In this document: piece by piece, positions 1 to 12,599 of the stretch | Position numbering within the stretch: the stretch's first letter is position 1 | How the letters are laid out: the number at the start of each line of letters is the position of its first letter | Origin: Corythucha ciliata | Taxonomy: Eukaryota; Arthropoda; Insecta; Hemiptera; Tingidae | Length of the DNA: 64,000 bases | Assembly (NCBI GenBank): GCA_038030265.1 | Contig: CM075939.1 | Span: forward strand, 16,659,253-16,723,252 | Direction of reading: 5' to 3' | Notes under the pieces: model-generated | Databases searched by the model: none | What the model was told of the DNA's origin: nothing | The model's input: the letters and a program-made list of their open reading frames with translations, nothing else | Translations under genes and position numbers: made by a program

Positions 1-2546
1 GAAATTCATTAAAACAGATGTTTTTATTGTGATCAAAACTGTTCTCAACGGTTCCTTGACTCGAGGAAGCTTTAAGAAACGTTCATAAATACGGTCCCAA
101 AACTTGAAATTCTACAGATTCTCATATCCGAATGGGGATGTTGCACATTTTTAAAGCAATGGTGATGTTTCTTGATGACGGATCTTCAAAAAGACAATCG
201 CTCACATTAAACATTAAAATCAATCAAGGGTTTTTTAAGGCGAATTTTTAAAAATTTTGATTGGGGGTTTGATTACGTAAAAGGTTAGTTAATGAATGGA
301 TGGTGTGGGGAAGAGGGGTAAAACAATTCATTGGTACAATTTTTCTTGATATTTGAAAACAAAAAATGTCTCAAATGCTTCACACCTAAAAATTGACGTC
401 ATTTCCCCTCGCACCACCCATCCCCTCCTGAAGAACTTTGAAATTTATTTAAAAATCACCAAATGCACCAATCGGGTATACATATACACTTCCTTCTCTC
501 CACGTGCCAATTCATCGGTATACTTTTCTTTCAAATCGGACATTCCTGCAAGTTTCCCATTTCGTGGCGGAGACTTGGTTCCAGCGTTGCAATTTAGCGG
601 CTTTTTGGCTAATTGAATAACTTGTGTTGCGACTTACAAGTGTGTGTATCCGGGGCCTCACCTAAAAAAAAAAGAAGAAAGAAAAAAAAAAAAAAAGTAA
701 TGCGAGGGAAGCAATGGTCTGCGAATAATAATTTCGTTAAAATAACTGTCAGTTCGAGAGAAAAAAAACTTGGAACTAAAATAATAAAAAAAATAAAATA
801 AATAAAACTCGGAAAGAAAGACTGAGTGAGAAAGAGAAGTGATGATTGAGATAAAAGGCCATGGGCGGTTGTTTTGGGTGTCTGTTGGTGGTGTGGTTAG
901 GCGGGAGGAGGGAGGGTGGCGAGAACTAACTGATACCATTAGCTTTACGCCCTTGTCAGCCACCATTCTGTTTATTAGTCAAGACTCAAGACAGCTTCTA
1001 ATTAAACTTGGCCCTGAAGAGATTTATATTCAGAGCTCTTCTTCTTCAAAGCATCTCACAGGCTATAAATTGTATGCTGCGCGTGTGTTAGTTTGCTAAT
1101 GTATGTATCGCATGGACAGGGGCATGGTGGGGTCTCTCTTTTTTTTTATGAACTTTTTCTCTTTTATCTTCTCTGATGATACAGTAGTGTTATTTATTGT
1201 TGTTTTATCCGAAAACACTATAAAAGATCTATATTTGTTCTAAGCCGCTTTCAATTCAGTTTTTGTTGAGATAAAAGATATGAAAGAATAATGGTCTCTC
1301 GATTTTAATTTTCGTTGAAGAGGAGTGAAAACTGAGAATGAACGCATCCATCCTTGAATTAGTGCGTGGCACATCTTTTGATATTTTTCTTTCGGTTCTA
1401 ATTGAATGTTGAAGAGACGAACGCAACTCTGGAATCTCTTCATAAAGTGAAGTTTAGTAGGGAGGGGACTTACAATAAGTTGCTCTCAATTCTTCCACTC
1501 TCTTTTCCCCCTTCACTAAAACAAATTAAAAGACGAATCCCAAGTTAATTGGCCAATCCCCTCTTTCCCACCCCATTTCTATCCTTAACCATTGCTTCGG
1601 CCCCGAAACGTCCGGACTGACACGAAAAGGAAAGGATTGATCTAATGAAAGAGGCTACCGTGAAGAAGCCGGCATCTATCATCCATCCCCGCCAGAAGGG
1701 TTGATTAATGGGGGCGCTCTCCCTTCCCAACTTCTTCTTCTCACACCACCACCGTTTCTTTCTTGAAGAGTATTCAATGACCTTGCCATCAAGCAAGACA
1801 ACTTGACAGAGATTGATCCTTGGGCCGCCAAGATAAACGAGCCCTTTCGACCCCCGACGCTCCTAAGTGCCTCAGATTATTCAGCGGTTTTCCATTCTTA
1901 AAGGCGCGGTCCTCACTCCCTCACTCTTTGCGGGAGGTTATATCAAAGAAACTTCCTTTCTCCTCCCCATCCATTCCATCAGCGCTGTCCATCCTGTAAC
2001 ATCGTCCCAATGCTCTTTTCATCACTCCGAAGACATCTCCAGCTGGCTACCCTTCCTTTTGCAAATCAAAAGAATGGATACGACGTCTCTCGTTTCATTC
2101 GACAGGGTGAAGAAGATTCTGTTCGGGTCTGGTCTTATACGCAGACCGCTGTGGGGCTCAGAGCTTGTTAAAAGTCTCCCTCCACAAAAATGTTTACCTT
2201 AACGGTCAAAGCTACAGGATTTGAAATCGCAAGTAGAAGGTTTTAATAAAAAGGAGGAATGAAGAAATTAAATGCGACTGCCACCTCACAATTCAAGGCT
2301 TTACTGTGAATGACAAAGACGGAGAAAGCAACAATTTCGTTTTGACATTGACAACCCTAAAATTTTAAGCAAGCATGCGACGTGGTCTGTCTGTCTGAAG
2401 AAGCGGTTAAGAGACTAACAAAGATGTAATAGATTCGTTCGTTTGCCGTCTGGAGCTGCTCTGGACTGCACGAATAGTCCGAAGAGCGTTCTTTAGTAAT
2501 CACGAACTACACTGAAAGCGTTCGTTTGTCGAATCTCGGACTGTTC
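1..2546. other. Unrecognised sequence without a supported gene
   Basis: No recognisable protein motif, RNA gene or mobile-element end was found on either strand. The short open frames are low complexity or lack any familiar motif. A purine-rich and A-rich tract covers about 662-800. The stretch lacks the degenerate 30-bp repeats found downstream, so it looks like single-copy intergenic or intronic DNA. Confidence 0.5.
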
Positions 2547-3720
2547 CAGTGGCGTAGGTAAGATTTTGTGCTAGGGGGAGATCCAATTGAAATCGCGTTG
2601 GTGGGAGGGCAGGGGGTAATTTCGCTCTAATTCTCTGTGTAAACAAGAAATATAATTATTACTTAGCCTTTTCCGTATTTTAGCCACGAATTACTGCTAT
2701 TTCACCTTTTCTATCCACCAAAAATGACTATAGTTTAAGCCGCGAATTTCTCAATTTTAGCCATGAATGAGTACTTTCTGTAAACGTTACCTACAGATTA
2801 GCGCTTTTCTCAATTTTGGCCGTGTGCATCGTTCTTCTCAATTTCAGCCGTAGATTAACGGTTTTGCCCCCCCCCCCCCAAGCAATGAATTTGCGCATTT
2901 TCTCAATTTTAGCAGGAAAGTAGCGTTAAGTGATGTTTCTTAATTATCCACGAGTTTTAGTGTTTTCCTCAATTTTATTAGCAACATAGCGATTTTTTCA
3001 CTTTTTTAGCTGGGGATTAGCACTTTTCTCAATTCTAGCTGAACATTAGCGTTTTTCTTTTTAGCGTTAAGTGTTTTTTCTCAATATTAGCCGCGAAATA
3101 GAGGGCTTTTCACAAATTAATGGAAGGCCCAACATGACAACATGTATTTAAATTAGAAATTTCACCACACTTTATCAGAGAATTATTGATGTTCCACAAC
3201 TTTAGCAGCGAATTGGCGCTTTTTCCCAATTTTAGCAGCGCACTAGCGTTTCTAACCCGTGCATTAGCGAATTTTCTCAATTTTCGCCAATAATTGGTGT
3301 TTCCTCAAATTAAACTGCAAATTAGCAATTTTTTCCATATTTTCAGAAAATTATCACTTCTTCCCAAGATGAACTGAAAATCAGCGTTTTTCTTAATTGT
3401 AGCCGCATTAATTAGTGATTTTTTTCTAGTTGATTTCCTTCATTTGTATCCGCGAATTAACGTTTTTCCTCCACTTTATACCCGAAAAATTTAAAATTAG
3501 CGATTTTTCGCAATGTCTGTTGTGAATTTGCTATTTTTTCCAATTTTAACCTGAAAGCGTCTTTTTTTGGTCAATATTATAGCTTGTTATCTCAATATTA
3601 ACCCCTTGGGGTTGGTTCAAAAACAACACTTTTGCTTTGATTTTCGCAATTTATTCTTAGAATGGCACGCACCGAGAATCAGCGATTTGGTCTGAATTTT
3701 TGACTGGACGTTGCATTGCT
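2547..3720 (+). mobile_element. E-type element: 5' terminus followed by a degenerate ~30-bp array
   Basis: The left end reads CAGTGGCGTAGGTA, followed by a G-rich stretch and a segment matching the start of the element at 15056 (both carry an AATTGAAAT or GATTGAAAT word and a GGTAATTTC word). From about 2640 to 3620 there are many degenerate copies of a unit like CTCAATTTTAGCC-GCGAATTAGCG-TTTTT, with a spacing of about 28-35 bp. No clear right terminus is visible; the array fades into unrelated sequence near 3620-3720. The terminus resembles hAT-type ends, but no transposase is present, so the class is inferred. Confidence 0.55.
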
Positions 3721-4330
3721 CCGTGTGGGCTCAAATGTTTTAATCATAAAAAACACGAGCATTTTGTTTTAGACATGTTTGAAATAAGTGCTAAAAACGA
3801 CTTGTTTTACACATTCCAACCCTGTCGCTTAGCAACCGAACCTACATTCCAATTGTTTACTCCTCATTTTGTGTAGAGTAAACTTTTCATGTTCATCACA
3901 TGTCCCAAAAAAGTTCTGTGGCTGTTGGAACAGAGAATAGTTTGTAATATGTTTTGAAATGACCTTGCTGGAACGCTTTATTCGTATCACGCATGCGCAA
4001 GCAGTTCTGAACTGCTCAATGGAACAAACCTATTATTTATACTGAAAAATTACGAGTAGATTGCTGCTCCGAATTGTTAAAAACTGCTCAATAATTACCT
4101 TTTGTTCATCATTTTTGTCTGGGAAGCGGGAATAAATCATGAAGGTTATGTTTTTGCTATCGTAAGGTTAGGCAATTACACAAAAAGCGTTTTTTTTTGT
4201 TCTTCAAAAATGTAGTTAACCCTCGCTTTACCAAGGGGGGCTTTTTTTTTACCCGCAATTCAGAATATTCGCATTTTCGCAGATTATCGCATGTGTGTAT
4301 GTATCGGGCTTTAGAGCACGAACTTAGTTG
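3721..4330. other. Unrecognised spacer
   Basis: No gene or clear repeat seen. It separates the ~30-bp array from a second, different array. Confidence 0.4.
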
Positions 4331-5220
4331 GCCATTATCAAGGCGATAATCGTTAATTTGACATTTTTGTGGACACAAATTGTCTCAGTTTCGCCATGTG
4401 TATGGTGCAAATCGTCAGTTTGCAATTTTCTCGGTGCAAATTGTCTGGTAATTTACACAAGGAGTGAATATTAGCCATAGCTATATTTTCAGGGGCAAGA
4501 ATACATGCTATTTCATGCCCGAATGGACGGTATTGTCGTTTTTAGAGCGGGAATTGCCAGTTTGACTATTTTTACAGCAGACATGCATATTTAGCCATTT
4601 TATACGCGTGAATGCGTAATTTTGCTATTTTCAGGGCAGGAATCATCTGTTCAGGCATTTTTAGAGCGCGCGAATTCGGGGCTCGTAAAGAAAGTCAGTT
4701 TGACAATTTTTGGAGCTTGAATCGCCAGTTTTGCCATTTTTTTTTTTTTTTACGGCGTTTACAGTCACGTCAAGCCAAGGGCACGAATGGTCAGTTTGGC
4801 CATTCTTTGCAAGCGAATGGTCGATTTCACACTTTTTGGGGCATGAATCATCTGTTTTGGCTTTTCCAGTTATAGTTGAGCCGTTTCTGGGATGCGAACA
4901 ATGGTCCGTCAGCCAAAGGTGCGAATAGTTAGTATTGGCCATTTTTGGCGCACAAATGGTTCATTTAGACATTTTTAGGGCGGTGAGAATCGTCAGCTTA
5001 GCCATTACTAGTTCACCGTCATTATTAGGTAGTCCGTTTGACTATTTTTAGAGCGGGAATTTCCAGTTTGGCATTTTTTAGGGCGCAAATATATGTACAG
5101 TTAGTACGGCCCTTTGCAAGGCGCTAATCGTCAGTTTGGCCACTTTGGGACTCGATTACAGTCAGTTTTAGCAGTTTTCATGGAGCAGGATAGTCACAGT
5201 TTGGCTATTTCGTTGGGGAC
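4330..5220 (+). repeat. Degenerate ~35-bp tandem array, GCCATTTTT/CGTCAGTTTG type
   Basis: A unit resembling TTGGCCATTTTTAGGGC followed by GCGAATCGTCAGT recurs more than fifteen times with strong divergence and a spacing of about 33-40 bp. The unit differs from the CTCAATTTTAGCC arrays, though both are built as short T-rich, word-like blocks. Open frames through it are artefacts of the repeat. No terminal motif is visible at either side. Confidence 0.65.
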
Positions 5221-5230
5221 GAAATACTGA

Positions 5231-5580
5231 ATTATTTCGTCTACGATATTCATGCAAATTTTATTCTCCGGGTCGTTGTTGGACGAAATTTTGTCAAAAA
5301 CTACGATTTTTCCCCTTTCTCCCCGTGTAATGCGGCAATTTCCTATCTTTCGCAACTGGATAATATAATGTTCTTGGAGCTCGACTTCCGTAAAAAATTA
5401 TTTCGTCGACGAGCTCCCCGCGCAATCTGTTCTCCCGGTCGTTGGGGACTAAATTTTGTCAAAAACCACGATTTTGTCCTTTTCTTCAAGTTTAATGCGG
5501 CGATTTTCAATCGTTCGTATTAGGAAAATACATATAATGTTCTGGGAACTAAGCTTCCGTCAAAAATCATTTCCTGTGAC
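5231..5580. repeat. Tandem duplication with a 166-bp period
   Basis: The segment starting ATTATTTCGTC at 5231 recurs at 5397 and continues through GGTCGTTG, AATTTTGTCAAAAAC, TAATGCGGC and ATAATGTTC in the same order. A third, very short partial copy begins near 5566. The two copies differ at many positions, so the duplication is old. Confidence 0.75.
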
Positions 5581-8430
5581 CTCACGACTCCAAGGGCGGG
5601 GCTGTACTCCAAAGGAGGGTCAAGCTGTTCCTCTCAATCTCCACGCACCAAGCACGCAATCACAAGCTTTGAATACGCGTATAAACATTTATAATATATA
5701 ACGCACTTTTCGTACGTATATTAACTGAACAGGTTTAACAACTATTCCTGCCATCCAAATAAACTACGCGTACCTACACCAAATGTTCAATAAGAAATGT
5801 ATCAAACGTCGGGCTTCGCGTGCTAAAACGTCATTGGCAGGAGGAGAAAGTCACCGAGTCTCGGGTGGGGAATACGAATTGATCTCTTTCAGTCAACTTT
5901 TTGCTGATGTTATCGATGAATAAATAGCTAAATATGCACCCCCACTGAGTTTAGTATCCTGGAACTTTTAAAAACAAATAATTTCAAAAAAGGAAAAACA
6001 TGTTTCTGTCTCATTGGACTTAAAGTTTTACTGCTCAGGGGCTCATAAATTCCTGCAATGCTTGGAATGTCCGCAATAAAGTGAATCTATATTACAGGCA
6101 ATGGCAAAGAAAGCTGTTACGAATTAATAAACATTGCGTCGGGCACCTGTTGGAGTATAATGATCTGTTTACTGAGTGCCTTATACGCAAATAATACAGT
6201 TTCCAGTTGTCGAGTAAAAATGAAGGAAATGAGTCGCAGGAAGAGCACCGAATCGAGAGTGATTGAATTATTCGTCTCTTAATCAGTAGATAATGGAAGT
6301 ATTTTATGGAATCAGTGTGATGTATTTCACTTCGAAGATACACTATTTATTTAGGATTTTCACTTTAAAGCTGCGCACTCTTTGAAAGTTCAACGCCTGT
6401 GTCCTGTGTCTGTCACAGTTTTCCGCCTCTGTCATATACTAAAGGAATTCTGTCTGATGTTAAGTACGACATTCAAGTTGACATCCTCGAGACTCTCCAG
6501 GCTTCTTAACAGTTTTGCATTCCTGTCGCGTTGCAGCCCTTCTCTATTCCCCTCAGAAAATAACACGCATCACAACCACATGTCTTTCGTAATTGACATT
6601 CGCACACCATTCCTCGTTAAATAGAAACCTCTTCTTTTTCTTCTTCGAAAAAAAAAAAAAGAACATGAAGGACAACATCAATAATATTTTAATTAACAGG
6701 CACCACTCCCCTGTCCACCTTATAACCACTTCCGCCGTCTTCGCATCATTCACTTCTCAAACTTTTTAAGGATCTCGGTGTTATCGTCTGACACATTAAA
6801 ACACTCCTTTTTTTTCAACACTTTTTTATTAATCCTAGTCTGTGCCTTCTCGCGGAGATTCCTCTGCTAAAAGACAGGCATTTGCGTACATAATAGGCCC
6901 CACTTTCGCTTAAGAGCTTTCTATATTTCAATGGTGTGTCTTATCAATCATTCTGAAGCGTTGATTTCTACGGTTTGAGTGGAATTACTTGTTTTCCGAA
7001 AAGTTTAATTTTTCAGAAACGACCGAGCCCATTTTTTTTTGTGAGCTGGCGAACTGTCTCCAGTCAGTATCGAGTGACAGTTATTTCTGACACCGATGGC
7101 ACGGGTCAAATCTAATGTAATTAAGGGAAGAGAAGATCTCTCACATGCATGGAGCTGGAAAAACGAAGAGGGGGTGAAAAAAAAAAAGGTGTGACTGCCG
7201 CTTGGCAGTTATCGCGCTAATAACAGACTCGCGGGAGTCGTTATAAGCTCATCAGGTGTTCCGGTGAGGGAGGCGCTCGTTAGAACCACCGACCCCCCCC
7301 ACCCCTCACCACCCCGTCATGACCATCAATTCACACTCTCGTGACCCTGATAGGCTCTGGGAAGGGCTTAATTATGGTTATTGAGCCGCGCATGATGAGC
7401 GGTACGTTTTCCAGTTCCGGAGCCCGAAGGAAAGGGAGTCCCTTGCGAGCTCACATCATATACTTTGATGGTAATTTTTTCAAATTATGAGACCGAAACG
7501 TTGCGATAGCGTTTTGTTTGGTTCCCTCTCTCATTTTACAACCAAAGTTGATTCCCCCTCTTTTCAAATGAGCCTTCGGTATTCACGTGGGTGGTTTTTG
7601 CAACAAACAAAAGCCACCATTCGACTTGAAATTCCATGTTTGACCTTAAAATACAACAATAAATCAGAGCTTGCACACTGTATTGTATTTCTCAAACGAA
7701 TCGGAACAGACTTTTACACAGCTGTAGAGTTCAAAGCTATGAAGGTGGTTGTTAGTGAACGGAGTCGTGTAAATTCGTATTCTCCCCGACATCCGCATGA
7801 GCTTTCAAAATACCAAGTACCCCTGTCCCCTTTCCATTACTTTGTAAGTTACCGTTTACTTTATGTTGGGTTTATTTTCTCGTTGAACAGCTGTAAAATT
7901 GTAATCTGTTCTCGTTTGACTGTTCGATGGGGTGATGGTAATAAACTAACGATTAACTTGCGCAGATGAGCAAGAGAAGTCGAAATATGACGCAATTATT
8001 TTGAAAGTGTAATATGAGCGTTGTAAATAATGTGAAAGAAGCGTGAGACCAGAAAATAAACTTCAGTCTTCGTAGACTGGAGAAACAAGGAGTTGGGACT
8101 TCCGTTTGTTTGGTCGATTAAACACAGACGATCAGATTGATTTTCTTTGAGGAGCAGGTGTTGTTATACCAGCAAGCGTTAAAAAAACGTGTTATATTAG
8201 ATGGCAATTTGCACTTGAAATTTGAAACTCTTTCATTCAAGGTAACCCAATAGTGCAAAGACAGGTTTACGCATAAATATTCCCTCAAACCCAGTAAGTG
8301 ATATCACAAAATAAATAGCCGCTATTCATCACTCTATGTTCAGCTCGCTGAAGATAAAACACACTGTATATTCGGCTATTAAATCTGTAATCCAACACTG
8401 GTGGACAGGAGTCATGCACCCAATTCATTC
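5581..8430. other. Unrecognised sequence without a supported gene
   Basis: No recognisable coding, RNA or transposon feature. The longest open frame (7487-7969, 160 codons, plus strand) shows no motif, signal peptide or membrane pattern that I recognise. Around 7040-7440 the sequence is less repetitive and more mixed in composition than its surroundings, which could reflect a conserved non-coding element, but that cannot be tested here. Confidence 0.4.
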
Positions 8431-8439
8431 ATTGATTCA

Positions 8440-9060
8440 TTTCCTGATGACTCATAGCATTAACAGCCCCCTCCCCATCTATGTCAATTTCAGCCGAGAA
8501 TGAGCACTATATTTATCAATTTGGGAGTTTTACTCCCAAATTTAGCTGCAGATTAGTGCTTTTTCTCAAAGTAACCCTGGTCGAGCCCCTTTTCTAAATT
8601 TTAACCATAAGAAATGATCAGCATAAGCTGTTAAAATTAGCGTATTTCCCATTAAATCGCAAATTGGTACTTTTCCCCCCATTTCATCCGTAACTGTTAA
8701 CTAATCACAATTTCTCAATTTTAGCCTCTAATGTCTGACATTTCTCAATTTTAGCCACGGGATGATCGCTATTTCTCAATTTTAATCGCGAATGCGTCAA
8801 CTACCTTAATTTTAGCCATGGATAGGCGCAGTGGACCTGCTCCAAGACCACACAGTAGCGATTGCATTAATTTTTAGCAACTAAAGTTGTCTCCGGAAAC
8901 CACGAATTGACGTATTCCCCCAATTTTAGCCGGTGAATGAGTGTTTAGAAAAATAATTTTACCCGTTAATGATCGATTCTTCTCGATTTGAGCCATGAAT
9001 TAGCGGTTTTTATAAAATTTAGCAATCAAGGAGCGCTTCTTCTTCAGTGCCCCCCCCCCC
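8440..9060 (+). repeat. Degenerate ~30-bp array (E type)
   Basis: Repeated CTCAATTTTAGCC and GCGAATTAGCG-like words in the plus orientation, the same unit as at 2640-3620. The array ends in a run of C followed by CCGGGC at about 9050-9065. It lies just downstream of the 3' end of the R1-like LINE fragment (the LINE is on the minus strand) and appears to continue beyond it at 10652, so the LINE seems to have inserted into the array. Confidence 0.7.
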
Positions 9061-9199
9061 CCGGGCTGTGGAAAATCTTCAAAAGGCCCCCGGGAGTTAT
9101 GGTTTCTCAGGGAGTTATGGGGCTCTTACCCACTAAAAACCCCAACCCAGTACCGTTCGACACATTAATTCAGGCTGGGCCCTCCTACTTACAGCTTCT

Positions 9200-10651
9200 T
9201 TAAGCCTTTCTCCTTACAAAAACCAGCTCATGCCTCTGTCTCGCTCCGTTGAGCGTCTTCCCGCTGTTTCGCCTTAAGCCCTGCCACCATGTAATCGACT
9301 ACCGCGTCCCACTATTCTTTGTTCTAGTGCATCACCGCCACCACTCCCTCGACCGTTAGCTGGCCCACCCTGTCCCCCACCGACGCTCTCTGGCGCGCCC
9401 AACGAACGCAGGAGAAGAAAGTGTTCTGCGCGTCCTCCTCCTCTTGACCATCACACCTGAGGCACCACGGAGAGTCCACCTTCCCCATCCTAAAGAGATA
9501 GGCGCGGAAACATCCGTGCCCACTCAGGAACTGGGCCAGGTGGAACCCAAACTCTACGTGTCACCGCTCGGTCCATCGCCCTCCCGATTCCCGGTCACAA
9601 TCCTCCGGCCACCTGCGGTGCGTCCGTTCTCCATCTTCGCGGCATATTGTCTCGCGCCCATCCTCCAGTCTTCGGGTGTACACCCTCTTGCGCTCAGCCA
9701 CCAAGAGCAAGATCGGTGTAACCCCGCGATCACGAGTACTGCAGGTTCTCTGGACCGACGCCAGCCGCTTCCTGACGCACTCCTTCGTCACCGCGCCCGC
9801 CCACACCTCGGCACCACACAAAAGAATGGAGTTGACGGTGGTTATGAGCAGCCGGCGCTTGCTCGCCGGGGACCTCCCACGTTCACCATGAGCCAGCTAA
9901 GCGAGGCCGTCACCCCGGCAGCTTTCTCCGTCACTTTCTTTATGAGGCTCATATAGGAGAGCTTCGAGTCCACTACCACGGGCCACCTTCCACCTGCAAC
10001 TAAAGACGCCAGCTGACAGACATCCGTTCAACATGTTCGTTAGCAGCTCACGGCTTACCCTGGCCACTGCTTTCAGAGCCTCTGCCGGAATCCCATCGGG
10101 TCCCGGGGCCTCCCCGCTGCGGAGAGAGGCTGTAGCCGTGAGAACCTCCTGCTCGCTAAAGGGCATGCACTCTCCAGGCCCTGTCGCTTCCCCATCATCA
10201 CGGAGCGTGTGCGTCGGAAACAAACCATTCACAATACCCTCCATCGTGTCCGTGTCCAAGTCCCTGCCCGGGCCGAAGGATGCCAGCTTCTTTGTGACTA
10301 TCTTATAGCCGAGTCCCCAGGGATCATCGTTGACCTCCTCCGTCAATTCCTCCAGGCTGTCACTTTGCTGCGGTTTATTTCCCGCCGGAGGGCCCGCTTG
10401 GCGTTCTTATATTCGGATGACTGTTCACGTCTGTCGTCTTCGGTTCTTGCTCTCTGCGCCCTGCGACGAAGCCGGAGGCAGACCGTCCGAATTCGGGCTA
10501 TCTCCTCAGTCCACCAGTTAGAAGCGGGTTTTCTGTGCCGGGGCCCCATACGAGGCATCGCGGAATCGTAGGCACTGCGGATTAGTCCTATTGTGGCGGA
10601 AACAAGATACTCAGCACTTTCCCTTCCCTCGGCACCACTCCACTCTCTCAA
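9200..10651 (-). pseudogene. R1-like non-LTR retrotransposon ORF2, 5' truncated and internally deleted
   Basis: Translated on the minus strand, 10651-10343 gives the linker between endonuclease and reverse transcriptase (WWTEEIARIR, KRALRREI). A frame change near 10346 leads into the start of the RT domain, with APGPDGIP. At about 9980 the sequence jumps from WKVAR directly to VVVDSKLSY, the thumb region, so the RT core including the catalytic YADD box is absent. The carboxy part follows in shifted frames: LLCGAEVWAGAV, LLVAERKRV, then HLAQFLSGHGCFRAYL and a cysteine pair (CLRC) typical of R1-type C-termini. Known R1-clade elements encode endonuclease plus RT and often target rDNA; no rDNA is visible here. 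The fragment is clearly more GC-rich than its flanks and lies inside an E-type array. It cannot encode an active enzyme. Confidence 0.85.
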
Positions 10652-11440
10652 TTTTTCTTATTTTTAGCAGCGAATTAGAATTTTTCTCAAGTTGAGCTGA
10701 AAATTAGACTTTTTCTTAATTTTGGCCTCGTTATACTTAGTGATGTTTTCAATTTTAGCCATATGTTTTTTGTTTTTTAGCCCGGCATTAGCAATATTTT
10801 TTACTCTGTGCTAGGGATTAGCACTGCTTTTCACTTTGAGCCTTGAAGCTTTCAGAATCTACGGATTTTTGTTTTCCCATTTTCTGCTGTGATTTAGTTT
10901 TTTTTTTTTTTTTCATTTGTATTCGATTTTAGTGCTTTTAGGTATTAGCGGCGAATTTTAGCTGTTAAATAGCGTTTTCTGCTACTTTTGCAGTGAATTA
11001 GCATCTAAAGATGCTATCTTTATCAGTTCGATACGCATTTTTATTTGTGAATTTGGCATTTTTGTCCAATTTTAACCATAATAAGCGTTGCTTTTGTCAA
11101 TATTAGCCGCGATTTTTTTCACTTGTACAGCCTTGAATTAGTTCTCAATTTTAGCCGCGGGCTGTGGGCCCAAAAACAACACTTTTACTTTTGCGTTGAT
11201 TTCTAAATTGTATCCATATGTTTTCACAAATTCACAATTTTGGCCGGAAAGTTGGATCGTGAGACCACGAATCATCGCTTTCTCGCAGTTAGAGACACGA
11301 ATGTTAGTGCCTTTTTTCAAAGTTTTTGCCGCGTTAGCAAGTTGCACATTAAGGATCAGCACTTCAGCAGTGCGCTTAAGGACCTAACGAAACAGGTGAT
11401 GGTGTATTTTCACTATTTTAGCCGCGAATTTTCCTCAAGA
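10652..11440 (+). repeat. Degenerate ~30-bp array (E type)
   Basis: Same CTCAATTTTAGCC / GAATTAGCG words in plus orientation, beginning directly after the 5' edge of the R1-like fragment. It runs up to the CR1/Jockey-like LINE fragment at about 11466. This array and the one at 8440-9060 are probably one array split by the R1-like insertion. Confidence 0.7.
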
Positions 11441-11465
11441 CGGCGTGAATTTTCTTCGCCTTAAG

Positions 11466-12510
11466 ATTTCCATGGTTACCCCGATTCCCAAGAAGAGTTC
11501 AGAGAGCTACAGCGACTTTCATCCCATAGCTATCATTCCTGTTTTCACTCGTGTGATTGAACGCCTTAATCTTCCTCAACTAGTTGCGTTTCTCGAGGAA
11601 AAAACATTCTTGCGGCTAATCAATTCGGCCTTAGGAAGGGTCGATCGACTACTCTCGCCGCTACACGGCAGCTCCAGGCTGTCCTGTCCTGTTTGGAGCC
11701 TGGATTCTGAGGCTGAGCTTATCATTGTGTTGGAGTCAGCCTCCCCCATGGTACAATCATGGTGCCTAGCGAATCGTTTAGTTTTAAACGAGGACAAAGC
11801 GCAGGATCTTCTCTTCGACCTAAATAGCAATCGGGTCATTCAGTCAGATTCCTCGGACTCCTCGCGGTTGTCCTGGGATTGCCACGTCACGCACCTTTCG
11901 ACCCAGCTCTCCATGTCTATTTTTGTTCTGCGCCGGCTCCGGGGCATAGTTTCGATGGACGTATTGCGTCAGGTTTACTTTGGATACTTCCACTCGAGGT
12001 TGACCTACGGCATTGTTTTGTGGGGCAGCTCAACTCACACCTCTAAAATCTTCAGGCTTCAAAAAGCAGCCAGTCGTGCGATGTGTGTGGTTTGCCCTCT
12101 CGTCACTCCTGTCGCGAGCTGTTTGTGAGGCTGAGTATCATGTCTGTTTTCGGAGCCTACGCTTACAGTTTCCTTCTGTATGTCCGCTCGCATCTCGCTA
12201 GCTTCCACATGCATGCTTCTACGCACTCCCATCGCACTAGGCATGCCTGCGATCTGGTGCATTCACTCGGCTTGCGTCCTCATCTAGCTCTGACCCGGAT
12301 GTGATAGGGGTCAAATTATATAATATGCTTCCTTATTCCTCGCTGAGGGAACCAGACATCTCGAATGAGGCATTCAGAAGGGAGCTCCAGAGGCTCATTA
12401 TTCAGTCGGCGCCGTACTCGGTGGAGGAATTCATGGGCTACCTGCGTGGACAGTCATAATTCCGGTCTTTCTATACTTATTGTATTATTTGACAAAAATA
12501 CAAATTGAAA
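11466..12510 (+). pseudogene. CR1/Jockey-like non-LTR retrotransposon fragment, internally deleted
   Basis: The plus strand opens with VTPIPKK and SDFHPIAIIPVFTRVIERL, a reverse-transcriptase amino-terminal motif. A frameshift near 11620 hides FGLRKGRST, which is readable in another frame. At about 11700 the sequence jumps to AELIIVLESA and SWCLANRLVLNEDKAQ, so the segment with the catalytic FADD/YADD box is missing. It continues with VLRRLRGIVSMDVLRQVYFGYFHSRLTYGIVLWG and LQKAASRAM. After another frame change the C-terminus reads VKLYNMLPY and YSVEEFMGYL, stopping with TAA at 12457-12459. About 50 bp of possible 3' UTR follows. It is flanked by E-type array on its left. The exact clade is uncertain; the C-terminal YSVEEF pattern is shared by several Jockey/CR1-group LINEs. 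Confidence 0.8.
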
Positions 12511-12599
12511 AAAAACTAAGCCACCAGAAGCGCTCCCGGGGTTTTGTTTTGGATGCCACAAAATTGTTTTTGTTTGTTTGTTTTTTGTGTTTCTACGTG

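Noticed and set aside
2640..3620. CRISPR-like regular repeats
   Set aside because: Units are highly degenerate, directly abutting and without unique spacers, in an evidently eukaryotic context.
7487..7969. 160-codon open frame on the plus strand
   Set aside because: No recognisable motif, no repeat or compositional sign of coding, and no supporting splice or start context; open frames of this size can occur by chance in 64 kb.
9444..9956. 170-codon open frame on the plus strand
   Set aside because: It is the antisense of the R1-like LINE, whose minus-strand translation shows clear family motifs.
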